From Candidatus Sulfopaludibacter sp. SbA3 (GTDB taxonomy: Bacteria > Acidobacteriota > Terriglobia > 20CM-2-55-15): a stretch of DNA of 6,799 nucleotides. The notes beneath the pieces are model-generated. The model was not told the origin of the DNA and did no database searches. It saw nothing but the letters and a program-made list of their open reading frames with translations. Positions 5,412 through 6,799 of the stretch are shown one piece after another (the first letter of the stretch is position 1; each line of letters opens with the position of its first letter). Position numbers and translations under genes: made by a program. The stretch spans positions 1-6,799 of the forward strand of contig CAMAWS010000179.1 of the NCBI GenBank assembly GCA_945861845.1, written 5' to 3'.

Positions 5412-5816
5412 CTATTCCCGTGTGAGCTTGAAATTACCCCGCGAATTGTTACGGGTCCAGGTTCCCGTGAGGGTGCGGTTGGGTGAACCGAGGTTTTCGA
5501 GCTTTCCATCCACGACGATCCGGACCGGGTTGCCATTCCCGTCGCTACCGTCTGCCTCGAGGTGAACGGTCCAATTCTTGGAGTTCAGTGTTCCCATTCG
5601 GATTTCGGCGGCATCCGGGGAGCCTGCATTGATGGTACCGCTGAGTGTCGTCGTCCCCCAGTTCAGTTCGATCACTACCGGATTGCGGTCGGCGGGTGTC
5701 GTGCCCCAATCCCCGGACCAGATGCCAACCAGCGGGTGGCCCTGCTGGGCCACCAGCGGCGGGAGCACGATCAGGCACGCCAAAACCATAAGCAGACAAC
5801 AGACTTTAGCGGGCAT
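5412..5816 (-). CDS. Small exported beta-rich protein of unknown function
   Basis: From the ATG at 5816 the product is 134 residues: a signal peptide (MPAKVCCLLMVLACLIVLPPLVAQQ) and a mature domain HPLVGIWSGDWG (27-38), VVIELNWGTTTLSGTIN (47-63), NWTVHLEA (81-88), VRIVVDGKLENLG (98-110) and RTLTGTWTRNNSRGNFKLTR (114-133). Repeated short strands ending in Gly-Thr-Trp suggest a lipocalin-like or small beta-barrel fold; I do not recognise a named family. ATGs at 5828, 5822 and 5816 are all in frame; GGAG at 5823-5826 (minus strand) lies six bases before 5816, which favours that start. It follows the 'WEGDTLVVD' gene by 16 bases and is probably cotranscribed. The cysteines are confined to the signal peptide, and VLAC is not followed by a lipoprotein-like linker. 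Confidence 0.8.
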   Translation of the reverse strand: MPAKVCCLLMVLACLIVLPPLVAQQGHPLVGIWSGDWGTTPADRNPVVIELNWGTTTLSGTINAGSPDAAEIRMGTLNSKNWTVHLEADGSDGNGNPVRIVVDGKLENLGSPNRTLTGTWTRNNSRGNFKLTRE

Positions 5817-5832
5817 CTTCATCTCCATAAGG

Positions 5833-6711
5833 TCACGGAACAATCGGACTCGTGCGGTCGATCAGGTTGTTCCCGGCGCCGATCATCAATTCTTGGGCGA
5901 GATTGCCATCCTGACAGACGAATTCAAACGATTCCCTGTTCGGGGTCCACGACATCATCATTCCGGTCGACCACGGCTTCGTATAGGCCCCGGGATCGTC
6001 GATGATCATCTCGTACCGCAGGGTATTGAAGTCCATACGCGTGATGCGTTCCGTGAGATGCGCTTTTTTCGTATTGGGTATTCCCCGGGCGTCGAGCCAG
6101 CCTCGTTCGTTGATACCGACCGTGTCAATGACGAGGGTGTCTCCCTCCCAGTGACCAACCGAGTGTCCATAGTAGCTCAGATCGAGATCCGCCGGGTGAG
6201 CGCGGCCATCCATATAAATTGGCCGGAACGTGTGTGGTCCGCCCGTCGCGAAGATATAGATGCGTTTCTCTTCGGGCACCTGGACGATATCTGTGCCATA
6301 CGGCGTCGCCATGTTCCGGTATCCGCCGCCGGGTTTGCACCGTGTATAGGGCTCGCCTTCGTGAGTCTGACGGTACAAATAGAGCGACTCCGCCCACGGC
6401 TGGAAGGGAACCGCGCTGTAATTAGGCTTCAGGCCCTCCGGACCATTGTCCCGATTGTTGCCCTCACGGTCGCGGAGCGCAGTCTGCTCTTCGGTTTCGG
6501 GGAGGATTGCGCGGTAGTCCTGGCGGTCCCACACCCCATTTTCGCCCTGCGGAGGCGCAAGACTGACGGTGCCATCGGGCAGGCGTGGGATCGGGCGGAC
6601 GGTCCCCGGCCTAACGGCATTCTGGGCAAAGGATGCCTGCGTGAACCATGGCGTCAGGCTCAGCAGACAGACGAAGGCCAATGCAGTCGCAAATCGATTT
6701 TGTCGTATCAT
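5833..6711 (-). CDS. Exported 'WEGDTLVVD' family protein of unknown function (second copy)
   Basis: A 292-residue protein with a signal peptide (about 1-30, ending ASFAQ). After a Pro- and Gly-rich region (RPIPRLPDGTVSLAPPQGENG) comes the same domain as the protein at 3097-3894: RC (Cys125), DIVQVPEEKRIYIFA (141-155), FRPIYMDGRAHP (162-173), SYYGHSVGHWEGDTLVIDTVGI (179-200), HLTERITRMD (218-227), MIIDDPGAYTKPW (235-247) and a C-terminal Cys266. The WEGDTLV-D core and TER motif match residue for residue, and both cysteines are in equivalent positions. The order of motifs agrees but the N-terminal region differs, so these are distant paralogues, not a recent duplication. The ATG at 6711 has AGGAG five bases upstream (6717-6721). 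It is followed closely by the small exported protein gene. Function is unknown. Confidence 0.87.
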   Translation of the reverse strand: MIRQNRFATALAFVCLLSLTPWFTQASFAQNAVRPGTVRPIPRLPDGTVSLAPPQGENGVWDRQDYRAILPETEEQTALRDREGNNRDNGPEGLKPNYSAVPFQPWAESLYLYRQTHEGEPYTRCKPGGGYRNMATPYGTDIVQVPEEKRIYIFATGGPHTFRPIYMDGRAHPADLDLSYYGHSVGHWEGDTLVIDTVGINERGWLDARGIPNTKKAHLTERITRMDFNTLRYEMIIDDPGAYTKPWSTGMMMSWTPNRESFEFVCQDGNLAQELMIGAGNNLIDRTSPIVP

Positions 6712-6716
6712 GGCAA

Positions 6717-6721
6717 CTCCT
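6717..6721 (-). promoter_or_regulatory. Shine-Dalgarno site of the second 'WEGDTLVVD' gene
   Basis: AGGAG on the minus strand, five bases before the ATG at 6711, supporting that start. The 78 bases beyond it to the window end hold no supported feature; two minus-strand frames end there (TAA at 6761-6763 and TAG at 6737-6739), so an upstream gene's tail is possible but unproven. Confidence 0.65.
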
Positions 6722-6799
6722 ATAGTTCGAGGGTCTACTGCGTAACGCGAGTCTGCCGGTTACGGTGTCGTTCCCTGGCTGGACGCGGCCCCCAGAGTC

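Noticed and set aside
5775..5816. Possible lipoprotein signal (VLAC) in the small exported protein
   Set aside because: The residues after the cysteine continue as a hydrophobic stretch ending in AQQ, which fits an ordinary signal peptide better than a lipobox.

Overview
The window reads as a piece of a moderately GC-rich chromosome, most likely from a member of the Acidobacteriota or a similar soil bacterium. This is inferred from the protein families present: exported DUF6152 proteins, 'WEGDTLVVD' secreted proteins, an NHL propeller, a DUF6282 amidohydrolase and a DUF1572 DinB-like protein. There are no ribosomal, tRNA or phage genes to fix the taxonomy. Nine protein genes are supported, and eight of them begin with an apparent signal peptide, so the region mostly encodes periplasmic or secreted proteins.

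Layout. On the plus strand at the left lie an exported DUF6282 metal-dependent amidohydrolase (1-963, probably cut by the window edge) and a cytoplasmic DinB-like DUF1572 protein (1078-1587). Facing them is a four-gene minus-strand operon read from 4291 down to 1636: DUF6152 protein, 'WEGDTLVVD' protein (its start overlaps the previous gene by 11 bases), second DUF6152 protein, and a six-bladed NHL propeller resembling peptidylamidoglycolate lyase (PAL). Most starts in this operon have a clear purine-rich Shine-Dalgarno sequence. Upstream of the operon is a 368-base gap holding an AT-rich, long imperfect inverted repeat (about 4303-4488), the most unusual non-coding object here. Beyond it, on the plus strand, is an exported carboxymuconolactone-decarboxylase-like protein lacking cysteines (4660-5313). 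Converging on that gene is a second minus-strand pair: another 'WEGDTLVVD' protein (6711-5833) followed 16 bases later by a small exported beta-rich protein (5816-5412).

How the genes may work together. The repeated pairing of exported DUF6152 and 'WEGDTLVVD' proteins with a propeller and a decarboxylase-like protein suggests a periplasmic module acting on small organic compounds, but nothing in the sequence identifies a substrate. The most specific new idea is that mature DUF6152 proteins begin with His-His and keep a third histidine in an Asn-Pro-His motif, which could form a copper or other metal site. The paralogous 'WEGDTLVVD' proteins share two equivalently placed cysteines. The PAL-like propeller keeps its three zinc histidines and catalytic tyrosine but appears to lack one active-site arginine. 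No CRISPR array, insertion-sequence transposase, RNA gene or defence system was found.
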